Assembly: GCA_946497905.1 (NCBI GenBank)
Contig: CAMMMI010000096.1
Coordinates: forward strand, 1-5,679
Length of the DNA stretch: 5,679 nt
Direction of reading: 5' to 3'
DNA from: an uncultured Clostridium sp.
Lineage (GTDB): Bacteria > Bacillota > Clostridia > TANB77 > CAG-508
Below are positions 1 through 4,974 of the stretch, piece after piece (the first letter of the stretch is position 1; each line of letters starts with the position of its first letter). The notes beneath the pieces were generated by a model. It saw nothing but the letters and a program-made list of their open reading frames with translations. It ran no database searches and had not been told where the DNA came from. The position numbers were made by a program, and so were the translations under genes.

Positions 1-1075
1 AAATATATGTGTTTTCATCTATTTTTTCATATTCTAATTCTTCTTTGTCATATTCATCAAATATATCTCCAACAAGTTCTTCTAATATATCTTCCATTGT
101 TACTATTCCTGCTGTACCACCATATTCATCTAAAATTATAGCTAATTGCTTTTTGTTTTTTTGTAGTTCTTTAAACACTTCATTTATTAATCTATTTTGA
201 GATATAAAATATGCATCTTTTATGATATTTTTTACTTTAAATGATTTCTTATTTATATTTTTTAATATGTCTTTTACATATATAATTCCTTTTATTTCAT
301 CTATTGTCTCATCATATACTGGAATTCTACTATATCTGTATTCTTCTTGTGAAAGTTCTTCTATTAGTTCTTCTTTGCTTATATTTATATCTACTGCAAA
401 TATATCTTTTCTGTGTGTCATTATTTCTGATACTGTTATATCATTTAATTCAAAAACATTATTTATTAATTCTTTTTCTTCTTCTTTTATTGTTCCTTTT
501 TCTTCTCCTTGATCTATCATCATTTTTATTTCTTCTTCTGTTATTGTTTCTTCTTCATTCTCACTTACACCAAATATTTTGGATATTCCATTTGTTACCC
601 ATGTTAATAATTTTACAAATGGTGCTGTTACTATTGATATTCCTCTAATTATTCCTATTGTTGCAAACGATATTTTTTCATAATTTTTCATCGCTAATCT
701 TTTTGGTACTAATTCTCCAAAAACTAATGTAAAGAATGATAATATTATTGTAATTATTATTATTGATATACTTTTCCATACTCCTATACTAATTGCTGGT
801 ATTAGGTTATTTAATGTTGGCGCTAATATATCTGCAAATGTATCTGATGCAAATGCACTTGATAAAAATCCTGCTAATGTTATTCCTATTTGTATTGTTG
901 CTAAAAATTTACTTGGTGTTTTTAACATTTTTTGTATTTGTTTTGCTTTTTTGTTTCCTTCTTTTGCTTGTTTTTCTATTTTTGCGTCATTTAACGATAT
1001 ATATGCTATTTCACTCGCTGCAAAAAATGCATTAAGTGCTATTAATATTATTAAGATTATTATTTGTGATAACAT
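1..1075 (-). CDS. HlyC/CorC-type CNNM and CBS-domain membrane protein (partial, C-terminus off the left edge)
   Basis: The first 358 residues are present and the frame is open to the window edge. Residues 1-160 form the membrane CNNM (DUF21) domain: an N-terminal hydrophobic helix (about 2-22), the motif SEIAYISLN at 21-29, further hydrophobic segments near 57-75, 100-120 and 135-155, and GELVPKRLA at 120-128. A charged linker (172-205) leads to two CBS domains, about 213-270 and 283-340. The second contains DEYGGTAGIVT (316-326) and MEDILEELVGDIFDE, the family signature. The small C-terminal CorC/HlyC domain would lie beyond the edge. The family binds nucleotides through the CBS pair and is linked to Mg2+/Co2+ transport or efflux; 'hemolysin' is a legacy name. 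The start is supported by AAGGAG (1085-1090), 9 nt upstream. Codons are overwhelmingly A-ending (ATA, ACA, GCA, TTA), unlike the genes to the right. Family assignment is firm; the transported ion cannot be read from sequence. Confidence 0.95.
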   Translation of the reverse strand, partial: MLSQIIILIILIALNAFFAASEIAYISLNDAKIEKQAKEGNKKAKQIQKMLKTPSKFLATIQIGITLAGFLSSAFASDTFADILAPTLNNLIPAISIGVWKSISIIIITIILSFFTLVFGELVPKRLAMKNYEKISFATIGIIRGISIVTAPFVKLLTWVTNGISKIFGVSENEEETITEEEIKMMIDQGEEKGTIKEEEKELINNVFELNDITVSEIMTHRKDIFAVDINISKEELIEELSQEEYRYSRIPVYDETIDEIKGIIYVKDILKNINKKSFKVKNIIKDAYFISQNRLINEVFKELQKNKKQLAIILDEYGGTAGIVTMEDILEELVGDIFDEYDKEELEYEKIDENTYI

Positions 1076-1117
1076 TTTTATTTTCTCCTTTTTTTATTTT
1101 TCTTCTTTATGTTTTAT

Positions 1118-1146
1118 ATTATACTTGTTTATATATTTTTTTTCAA
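1118..1146 (-). promoter_or_regulatory. Sigma-A promoter of the CNNM/CBS gene
   Basis: On the minus strand, TTGAAA (1146-1141) is followed after exactly 17 bp by a perfect TATAAT (1123-1118). Transcription should start near 1111, giving a leader of about 35 nt that carries the AAGGAG site. The gene therefore appears to have its own promoter, consistent with the terminator separating it from the gene to its right. Confidence 0.8.
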
Positions 1147-1230
1147 GTTTTATTAATAAAATTTATTATATGTAATAACACATAAATTATAATCAAAACC
1201 AAGTAGATTATTTATTCCAGATATCTTTTT

Positions 1231-1263
1231 TAAATGCAGAAAAGGGTCTACTATTGACCCTTT
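1231..1263 (-). terminator. Hairpin terminator of the 92-codon gene
   Basis: AAAGGGTC (1241-1248) and GACCCTTT (1256-1263) form a perfect 8-bp stem with a 7-nt loop. It begins 22 nt past the stop codon of the minus-strand gene at 1286. Read on the minus strand, the stem is followed by an interrupted T-rich tail (TCTGCATTT). The plus-strand side has only CCCAAAA, so minus is the likelier direction. The tail is weak. Confidence 0.55.
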
Positions 1264-1285
1264 CCCAAAAAATATACATATTAAT

Positions 1286-1564
1286 TTAATATTCTTGTAA
1301 TCTTTTTTTTGTTATAATCATATCACATAACCCTTTAAAGGCTACTATTGCCCCTGTTTTTGATTTAGCATAAATACTCAAATCGATCTCATCTTCCTTA
1401 ACATCTTTTACATATTTACTAAAATAATTCTGAAATTCATCATAGCTACTAAAAATATACACGACATTACTTCTAGCTTCGTTTTTTGTATATTTCTTTT
1501 CTTTTTCAATAGTAGCTCCTGTAATAAACAAGAATACTTTTGTTCTTAAATCTAATTTGCACAT
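1286..1564 (-). CDS. Hypothetical 92-aa protein, cut off from its RBS by an insertion sequence
   Basis: I do not recognise the family. The product is 92 residues, charged and soluble-looking, with no signal peptide, no clear membrane helix and no catalytic motif. It has a hydrophobic start (KVFLFITGATIE, about residues 9-20), a Lys/Glu/Tyr-rich middle and a C-terminal half of mixed helix and strand character. It is judged a real gene because excising the IS at 1573-3127 and one target copy restores AAGGAGG, a 6-nt spacer and this ATG. A terminator follows the stop. In its present state, the sequence upstream of the ATG is the IS end (CATTGGAAACATT), which has only a weak purine run. Translation and native transcription are therefore probably lost or much reduced. 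Codons are mixed (ATT, GCT, AGT), unlike the A-ending codons of the CNNM/CBS gene. Confidence 0.65.
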   Translation of the reverse strand: MCKLDLRTKVFLFITGATIEKEKKYTKNEARSNVVYIFSSYDEFQNYFSKYVKDVKEDEIDLSIYAKSKTGAIVAFKGLCDMIITKKRLQEY

Positions 1565-1572
1565 AATGTTTC
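1564..1572. repeat. Left target-site duplication of the IS
   Basis: TAATGTTTC lies directly outside the left inverted repeat and matches TAATGTTCC at 3128-3136 in 8 of 9 positions. A 9-bp duplication is within the range known for IS4-superfamily elements. The single difference suggests one copy mutated after insertion; the copy beside the displaced RBS (GGAAC on the minus strand) looks ancestral. The duplication contacts the start codon of the minus-strand gene. Confidence 0.7.
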
Positions 1573-1592
1573 CAATGTCATCAGTTTAAGAA
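1573..1592 (+). repeat. IS left terminal inverted repeat
   Basis: CAATGTCATCAGTTTAAGAA is exactly the reverse complement of 3108-3127. The match ends at both sides of the 20 bp, which fixes the left border of the element at 1573. Confidence 0.92.
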
Positions 1593-1593
1593 A

Positions 1594-1637
1594 AATGCTG
1601 TAATACAAATTTAAAATTTATGTTACAGTATTTTTTT
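1594..1637 (+). terminator. Terminator-like hairpin inside the IS left end
   Basis: AATGCTGTAA (1594-1603) pairs with TTACAGTATT (1623-1632) over 10 bp with one G-T wobble, and the T-tract runs 1631-1637. It sits 39 nt before the transposase start. Such structures in IS ends are known to stop or mask transcripts entering from outside, limiting transposase expression. A -10-like TATAAA at 1649-1654 lies downstream, so the element's own promoter may escape this block. No convincing -35 was found for it. Confidence 0.6.
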
Positions 1638-1675
1638 GTTATCTATGATATAAATAAAGAAAAAAGGTGTAAAAT

Positions 1676-2992
1676 ATGATAAAATATGGATACAAAGGAT
1701 TAAATAAAATAAGAAATAAAATACAAAGTAAAGAATTAAAGGAAAAAGGGAGAAAAAATTTAAAAGATTTTACTAGAAAAAGAAAAATGGATTTTGAAAA
1801 ATTGATACATTACATACTAAATAAAAAAGGATTGTGTACAAATATGGAAATAAATAATTTTTTTAATAAAATAGATGAAGATACAGATATGTCTGCTCAA
1901 GCATTGTTAGATCAAAGACTAAAGTTAAATCCAGAAGTATTTGTGGATTTAAATATTGAGTATTTACAAGGATTTTATGAGGAATATAAAAATACAGATG
2001 TAAAGACATATAAAGGATATATATTAAAAGCAATAGATGGAAGTGACTTTGAATTACCAAATACCAGTAAAGTAAAAGAAAGATATGGACAAGTAAGTTC
2101 TAAATCAGGAGAAACAATTCCAAGAAGTAGTGTATCAATGTGTTATGATTTGATAAATGAATATATATTGGATGTAGTACCAGAAAAATATAGAGCAAGT
2201 GAGATAGATATGGCCAAAAGACATATACATAAAGACCAAGAAATAAGCAAAGGCTATGAATCAATATATGTAATGGACAGAAATTATGTATCATTAGAAT
2301 TTATGATACATATGAAGCAGAATAAAATAAAGTTTGTTTCAAGATTACAGAAGGGATACTATGAAAAAGAAATTAAAGCAATAAAAAGTAGAGATGAAAT
2401 AATTGAAATAGAACATACAAAATACAGAATGGAGAAAAGAGCATTTAATGATCAAAATTTAAGAAATATTGCGAAAAAAGAAAAAAGCACAAGGGCTAGA
2501 ATTATAAAATATGTATTAAACACAGGAGAAGTAGAATATTTAATAACAAATATAGAAGATTTAAAATATGAAGAAATAGTTGAAATATATAATAAACGTT
2601 GGGGAATAGAAACAATGTATTACAGTTTAAAATCAAAGTTACAAATAGAAAAATTTACAAGTGGTAATAAAACAATTATAGAACAAGATTTGTTTGCAGG
2701 AATGTTAGTTTACAATATGGTGCAAACAATGAAAAATGAGGCAAGAGAGGAAATAGAACAAAAAAAATATAAACATGAAATGAAGGTAAATGAGAATATC
2801 GCTATAGGATTATTCAAAAATGAAATGATATATATAATGCTAGAAGAAGATGATGATGAAAGAATAAAAAGATATGATAAACTATGTAGAAAAATTTTAA
2901 AATATAAAATTCCAATACGAAGAGATAGCAATTATAAAATAAAACCACAAGTAAATAATAAAAATAGTTATAATAAACTCAAAAGTTTTTAA
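1676..2992 (+). CDS. IS4-superfamily DDE transposase
   Basis: Full-length transposase of 438 residues that cuts and rejoins DNA at the element's 20-bp ends. The RNase-H-like catalytic core is readable. The first Asp is D121 in AIDGSDF, the second is D201 in VMDRNYV (a DRGY-like motif), and the Glu is E312 in the signature Y305-x2-R308-x3-E312-x6-K319 (YNKRWGIETMYYSLKSK). Between D201 and E312 lies a strand-rich insertion of about 110 residues, usual for IS4-type enzymes. The N-terminal ~110 residues are Lys-rich and should contain the end-binding domain. The start is supported by AAAAAAGGTG just upstream; no other ATG fits better. No frameshift or stop interrupts the frame. Codons are A-rich and fit the low-GC host. 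The gene is alone in the element and transcribed opposite to the disrupted 92-codon gene. Confidence 0.95.
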   Translation: MIKYGYKGLNKIRNKIQSKELKEKGRKNLKDFTRKRKMDFEKLIHYILNKKGLCTNMEINNFFNKIDEDTDMSAQALLDQRLKLNPEVFVDLNIEYLQGFYEEYKNTDVKTYKGYILKAIDGSDFELPNTSKVKERYGQVSSKSGETIPRSSVSMCYDLINEYILDVVPEKYRASEIDMAKRHIHKDQEISKGYESIYVMDRNYVSLEFMIHMKQNKIKFVSRLQKGYYEKEIKAIKSRDEIIEIEHTKYRMEKRAFNDQNLRNIAKKEKSTRARIIKYVLNTGEVEYLITNIEDLKYEEIVEIYNKRWGIETMYYSLKSKLQIEKFTSGNKTIIEQDLFAGMLVYNMVQTMKNEAREEIEQKKYKHEMKVNENIAIGLFKNEMIYIMLEEDDDERIKRYDKLCRKILKYKIPIRRDSNYKIKPQVNNKNSYNKLKSF

Positions 2993-3001
2993 TTAACATA
3001 A

Positions 3002-3031
3002 ATTAATAATAACCTATATGGGTTTATTAAT
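3002..3031 (+). terminator. Weak hairpin just after the transposase stop
   Basis: ATTAATA (3002-3008) pairs with TATTAAT (3025-3031) and AACC (3011-3014) with GGTT (3021-3024), with a two-base bulge and a 6-nt loop. It lies 10 nt past the transposase stop and has no T-tract. It may help terminate, or may simply protect the transcript end ahead of the stronger terminator that follows. Confidence 0.35.
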
Positions 3032-3037
3032 AATGTC

Positions 3038-3085
3038 AAAATACCAATATTAGATATTAACAAAGTATTTAATATTGGTATTTTT
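3038..3085 (+). terminator. Rho-independent terminator of the transposase
   Basis: AAAATACCAATATTA (3038-3052) and TAATATTGGTATTTT (3070-3084) are perfect 15-bp arms around a 17-nt loop. T's continue to 3085, then TATATC. It lies between the transposase and the right IS end, so it should end the transposase message before it leaves the element. The symmetric A/T flanks mean it could also act on minus-strand transcription heading toward the 92-codon gene. Confidence 0.75.
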
Positions 3086-3107
3086 ATATCTCTAAATGTT
3101 AACTATA

Positions 3108-3127
3108 TTCTTAAACTGATGACATTG
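3108..3127 (-). repeat. IS right terminal inverted repeat
   Basis: The reverse complement of this segment is identical to 1573-1592 over all 20 bp. The element ends at 3127; the adjacent TAATGTTCC matches the left flank. Confidence 0.92.
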
Positions 3128-3136
3128 TAATGTTCC
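3128..3136. repeat. Right target-site duplication of the IS
   Basis: TAATGTTCC directly abuts the right inverted repeat and matches 8 of 9 bases of the left copy (TAATGTTTC). On the minus strand it reads GGAACATTA and contains the spacer between the old RBS and the old start codon of the 92-codon gene. Confidence 0.7.
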
Positions 3137-3141
3137 TCCTT
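3135..3141 (-). promoter_or_regulatory. Orphaned ribosome binding site of the 92-codon gene
   Basis: On the minus strand AAGGAGG is followed by AACATT and then the IS. Removing the IS and one target copy places the gene's ATG (1564-1562) directly after AACATT, an ideal RBS spacing. No ATG-led frame follows the site in its present position, so it is a stranded translation signal. Its fit is the best evidence that the small gene was functional before insertion. Confidence 0.75.
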
Positions 3142-3171
3142 GCCTAAATTAATATGTAATTTTCAATATAC

Positions 3172-3201
3172 AATTCTCATTGCAATTGTAATATGAGAAT
3201 T
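3172..3201. promoter_or_regulatory. Operator-like inverted repeat upstream of the displaced RBS
   Basis: AATTCTCAT (3172-3180) and ATGAGAATT (3193-3201) are perfect 9-bp arms separated by 12 bp, which itself contains the palindrome CAATTG. It lies about 30 bp upstream of the orphaned AAGGAGG on the minus strand. It could be an operator or part of the leader of the 92-codon gene. No T-tract follows on either strand, so a terminator is unlikely. The binding protein is unknown. Confidence 0.4.
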
Positions 3202-3248
3202 TACAACTTGCTATATTTGTCACATAGCTACAAACATTTTACTTTAAT

Positions 3249-3277
3249 ATAGTACTACTTTTTACATAAAATTTCAA
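3249..3277 (-). promoter_or_regulatory. Possible original promoter of the 92-codon gene
   Basis: On the minus strand TTGAAA (3277-3272) is followed after 17 bp by TACTAT (3254-3249), a 4/6 match to TATAAT. It would produce a leader of about 100 nt carrying the 3172-3201 inverted repeat and the orphaned RBS. In such AT-rich DNA partial matches are common, so this is tentative. Confidence 0.25.
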
Positions 3278-3324
3278 CTCATATTTTTAATATTTAATAT
3301 ACTTTATATTACATTGTAATTTTT

Positions 3325-3390
3325 ATTTCAATGTATTTATTTCCATCTTTTCAATGTAATTTCAACGTAGTTTTATCAACTTTTAATGTA
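3325..3390 (-). repeat. Cluster of 11-bp repeats, consensus TACRTTGAAAW (left group)
   Basis: Read on the minus strand, copies are TACATTAAAAG (3390-3380), TACGTTGAAAT (3369-3359), TACATTGAAAA (3358-3348, directly abutting) and TACATTGAAAT (3335-3325). A related odd-length palindrome, ATTACA-T-TGTAAT, is at 3308-3320. Copy starts are roughly 11 or 21-23 bp apart, about one or two helical turns, as expected for protein-binding sites on one DNA face. The abutting pair recurs exactly at 3576-3597. Arm-type integrase sites or replication iterons would both fit. Confidence 0.6.
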
Positions 3391-3425
3391 TTTTTATGAA
3401 TTTTTATAAAAATGTTCAAAAAAAT

Positions 3426-3457
3426 AAAAGCCTAAAATATAGTATTTTAAAGCTTTT
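3426..3457 (-). terminator. Terminator of the HEPN/MNT gene cluster (possibly bidirectional)
   Basis: AAAAGC (3426-3431) pairs with GCTTTT (3452-3457) and TAAAATA (3433-3439) with TATTTTA (3443-3449), with a small asymmetric bulge and a 3-nt loop. On the minus strand the stem is followed by a T-rich tail (ATTTTTTTG); on the plus strand only TT then ACGG follows. Minus-strand messages from the regulator, HEPN and MNT genes would end here, with a 3' leader of about 145 nt containing the 3507-3545 hairpin. Confidence 0.65.
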
Positions 3458-3502
3458 TTACGGTTTATAACTTCTGATGAATTTTAATAATTTAATATAA
3501 TT

Positions 3503-3545
3503 TGGAGCGGGTAGTCAGAAACGTAAAAGTTTCTTTTCTACTCGC
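3503..3545 (-). other. GC-rich hairpin with a tRNA-Gly-like 3' end; candidate attachment core
   Basis: On the plus strand GCGGGTAG (3507-3514) pairs with CTACTCGC (3538-3545) with one G-T wobble. An inner GAAAC/GTTTC stem (3518-3522, 3529-3533) has a 6-nt loop. On the minus strand the outer arm reads CTGACTACCCGCTCCA (3518-3503). It ends in the acceptor strand TACCCGC, discriminator T and CCA, as in many bacterial tRNA-Gly genes. The opposite arm, GCGAGTA, would be the 5' acceptor strand with one A-C mismatch. D-arm, anticodon arm and a normal T-loop are missing, so it is not a working tRNA. Integrative elements that use tRNA 3' ends leave such fragments. Alternatives are an unrelated structured 3' leader or a small RNA. 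Confidence 0.4.
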
Positions 3546-3575
3546 ATTACTATCTATTATTATATTAAAGTTGCT

Positions 3576-3597
3576 TTTTCAATGTAATTTCAACGTA
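3576..3597 (-). repeat. Right copy of the paired 11-bp repeat
   Basis: TACGTTGAAAT followed directly by TACATTGAAAA on the minus strand is a 22-bp exact duplicate of 3348-3369, 228 bp away. It ends 3 bp from the MNT stop codon and lies on the other side of the GC-rich hairpin from the main repeat cluster, giving a repeat-hairpin-repeat layout. Confidence 0.7.
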
Positions 3598-3600
3598 ATT

Positions 3601-3918
3601 TTAAGCTACTTTTATTCCTGTTTCAATTATTTCTTGAACAAATGGGTTACCATCTTCAAAATCTTTTACTTTTATTGGATGTGGTTCTATTCTTAAATCT
3701 ATATTTTGAGTTAACATCATAAGCTCAACCATTAAATCAAAAACATTGTTATCACTATTAATAATAATTGCTACATCTATATCGCTATCTTCGTGATTTG
3801 TTCCTTTTGCATAAGAACCAAATAAATATACTTCTTTAATAGTATAATGTTTAGATATTTCTTTGATATATTCTTCCACAGTTTTTAAAATGCTTACATC
3901 AACATTTCCTTTAACCAT
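3601..3918 (-). CDS. MNT-family minimal nucleotidyltransferase (putative antitoxin of a HEPN/MNT pair)
   Basis: A 105-residue single-domain nucleotidyltransferase of the polymerase-beta fold. The catalytic signature GS-x10-DxD is complete: G34-S35, then D46-I47-D48 in GSYAKGTNHEDSDIDVAI. A third acidic residue, D74 (QNIDLRIEP), sits where the family keeps its third metal ligand, so the enzyme looks active. In characterised pairs the MNT protein transfers AMP from ATP to its HEPN partner and neutralises it. The gene overlaps the HEPN gene by 25 nt in another frame. Its RBS (GAGGAGG, 7 nt before the ATG) lies inside the HEPN coding sequence, so translational coupling is likely. It is the last gene of the minus-strand cluster. 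Family assignment is firm; antitoxin role is inferred from order and overlap. Confidence 0.9.
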   Translation of the reverse strand: MVKGNVDVSILKTVEEYIKEISKHYTIKEVYLFGSYAKGTNHEDSDIDVAIIINSDNNVFDLMVELMMLTQNIDLRIEPHPIKVKDFEDGNPFVQEIIETGIKVA

Positions 3919-4289
3919 GTTCTAACCTCCTCAATATTTTTTATCTGTTCAGATGTATATTCTTCAGTACATCTTTCATAAAATTCATTTTTATAATCTT
4001 CATATCTTGCACTTATATTAAAAGAATTGCAAGTCATTAGTATTTTTGTTTTTCTTTCATCTAATTCAATATTACATTTTTGAGCTAATATAGTTAAATT
4101 ATGAATTTTAGGTGGATATGGACTATCTTCATTTACTTTTGCATATATCGCTTTTAATAATTTTTCTAATGTTAGATGACCAATAAATAATGCCCATGTA
4201 TATTGTTTAGTTTCATAATTCTTTTTCATTGATTCATAATCTCTATCTGAACTTTCAATCCAATAATTCATTAAATCTATGTTATTCAT
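3894..4289 (-). CDS. HEPN-domain protein (putative toxin/RNase partner of the MNT protein)
   Basis: A 131-residue, all-helical HEPN protein (PF05168-like). It shows the family layout: an N-terminal aromatic/acidic helix (MNYWIESSDRDYESM, 8-21), WALFIGHLTLEKLLKA (32-47), the PP-x2-HNL segment (59-65) and ARYED (94-98) before a final helix. HEPN proteins are often ribonucleases, paired with MNT proteins as toxin and antitoxin, with HEPN usually upstream as here. The canonical HEPN RNase motif R-x4-6-H is not visible, nor an R-x4-H-x-Y AMPylation site. Activity may therefore differ from the HepT model, or the pair may be a nucleotide-binding module without RNase activity. The start is supported by AAAGGAAG about 8 nt upstream. 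It lies 53 nt downstream of the regulator gene with no terminator between. A TTGTAT-16-GATAAT match in that gap could be a weak extra promoter. Confidence 0.88.
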   Translation of the reverse strand: MNNIDLMNYWIESSDRDYESMKKNYETKQYTWALFIGHLTLEKLLKAIYAKVNEDSPYPPKIHNLTILAQKCNIELDERKTKILMTCNSFNISARYEDYKNEFYERCTEEYTSEQIKNIEEVRTWLKEMLM

Positions 4290-4342
4290 TTTTCAAACTT
4301 CCTTTCATTTATTATTATCTTATTTTATAATTATGATACAAA

Positions 4343-4864
4343 TTAATTTTTTTGTCTTGCTTCTAGCTGATCTATTATTTTTTGCAAGCCGTTTATTTTT
4401 TCATTTGTCATTTTTATTTCTACATTTAATGTTGCAATACTATCTTGAACTAAAAGTTTATCTCTTGTTTTTAACTCTTTTATCTGGTTATTGCAAGAAG
4501 TTAAATAATTTACAAGACCATCTTTTAATTTATTTAATTCTTGTATTTTTTCATCATCTTTTAATTCTTTACTTTCAAATAATTTATCTAAATATCTTAA
4601 ATCTCCATTAACTAATAGAGAATATTCATCTATCATTTGCTTATATCCACATACCCATAACAACTCATTATAATTTGTTAAACCTTTTGAAGATTGTGCA
4701 ATTTTTTCTAATAGATGTGGCTTTGGAGGTATTTCTATTTTACAATTTATATATTGAGAAATAGATGTTCTTCCTATGCCAGAATATTTAGCAAAATCTT
4801 CTTGATTGTTATAATTAGCTTGTATATTTAATAATATTTTTGAAAATTCTTCTTTATTAAACAT
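4343..4864 (-). CDS. XRE-type helix-turn-helix regulator with C-terminal coiled coil
   Basis: A 173-residue protein. Residues 5-60 form a Cro/CI-like DNA-binding domain, with QEDFAKYSG (21-29) as helix 2 and GRTSISQYIN (31-40) as recognition helix 3. Then come a Pro-rich turn (EIPPKPH) and LLEKIAQSSKG. Residues about 95-170 are Lys/Glu/Leu-rich with heptad-like spacing, indicating a coiled coil for dimerisation. There is no peptidase domain as in LexA/CI repressors, so a self-cleavage switch is not expected. RBS GGAGG is 6 nt before the ATG. It is transcribed from the strong divergent promoter at 4884-4912 and probably co-transcribed with the HEPN and MNT genes. The TTCAAAAAA motifs between it and the plus-strand gene are its likely operators. 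Whether it serves the toxin-like pair or is a general element repressor cannot be decided here. Confidence 0.85.
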   Translation of the reverse strand: MFNKEEFSKILLNIQANYNNQEDFAKYSGIGRTSISQYINCKIEIPPKPHLLEKIAQSSKGLTNYNELLWVCGYKQMIDEYSLLVNGDLRYLDKLFESKELKDDEKIQELNKLKDGLVNYLTSCNNQIKELKTRDKLLVQDSIATLNVEIKMTNEKINGLQKIIDQLEARQKN

Positions 4865-4883
4865 TGTTTTCCTCCATAAATAT

Positions 4884-4912
4884 AGTATAAACTAACTTTT
4901 TTTGAAAGTCAA
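4884..4912 (-). promoter_or_regulatory. Promoter of the regulator/HEPN/MNT cluster
   Basis: On the minus strand TTGACT (4912-4907), a 17-bp spacer and TATACT (4889-4884) lie just upstream of the regulator's RBS, giving a very short leader. The spacer contains TTCAAAAAAA, the first half of the repeated operator motif, so the cluster may be autoregulated. Confidence 0.8.
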
Positions 4913-4920
4913 TAAAATTT

Positions 4921-4937
4921 TTCAAAAAATTGAACAA
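4921..4937 (+). promoter_or_regulatory. Operator copy 1 (TTCAAAAAATTGAACAA)
   Basis: This copy fits the pattern TTCAAAAAA-N-T-N-AACAA and includes the palindrome TTCAA-AAAA-TTGAA (4921-4934). It sits between the two divergent -35 boxes (4907-4912 and 4944-4949), where one bound protein could act on both promoters. Confidence 0.55.
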
Positions 4938-4943
4938 AAAGTA

Positions 4944-4972
4944 TTGACTTTTATAAAAATGGAATATATAAT
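4944..4972 (+). promoter_or_regulatory. Promoter of the excisionase-like gene
   Basis: TTGACT (4944-4949), exactly 17 bp, then a perfect TATAAT (4967-4972). Transcription should start near 4979, inside operator copy 2, leaving a leader of about 120 nt. This is an unusually strong promoter, so repression is probably needed to keep the gene silent. Confidence 0.85.
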
Positions 4973-4974
4973 AA

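Larger units (their letters stand above)
1573..3127 (+). mobile_element. Complete IS4-superfamily insertion sequence, 1,555 bp
   Basis: The element is bounded by 20-bp perfect terminal inverted repeats and flanked by a 9-bp near-perfect direct repeat. It encodes one uninterrupted DDE transposase (1676-2992). A hairpin with a T-tract lies between the left repeat and the transposase, and a strong terminator lies between the transposase and the right repeat. With ends, gene and catalytic residues all intact, it looks capable of movement. The signature Y-(2)-R-(3)-E-(6)-K places the transposase in the IS4 group; I cannot name the specific IS. Confidence 0.93.

Noticed and set aside
222..1175. Several plus-strand open frames rich in Leu, Phe, Ser and Ile
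   Set aside because: They lie opposite the CNNM/CBS gene, lack ribosome binding sites, have repetitive low-complexity content, and overlap one another. The minus strand has motifs throughout.
1649..1654. Promoter of the transposase at a TATAAA sequence
   Set aside because: No -35 box at acceptable spacing could be found, and TATAAA is common in this composition, so it is only mentioned in the terminator entry.
1863..2931. Minus-strand open frames inside the transposase region
   Set aside because: They are antisense to an intact DDE transposase with all catalytic residues, and have no RBS or recognisable domain.
3503..3545. A functional tRNA gene
   Set aside because: Only the acceptor-end similarity is present. 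There is no anticodon arm, D-arm or standard T-loop, and the acceptor stem has an A-C mismatch on the tRNA strand.
3308..3597. CRISPR array
   Set aside because: Repeats are 11 bp, variable and sometimes directly abutting, without uniform spacers or cas genes.
3502..3696. Plus-strand 64-codon frame beginning with TTG
   Set aside because: It has no RBS, crosses the GC-rich hairpin and the 11-bp repeats, and runs antisense into the MNT gene. Its hydrophobic content is what AT-rich antisense DNA gives.
4279..4611. Plus-strand 110-codon frame
   Set aside because: It is antisense to the start of HEPN and the coiled-coil part of the regulator. The Leu/Phe-rich product mirrors Lys/Glu codons on the real strand.
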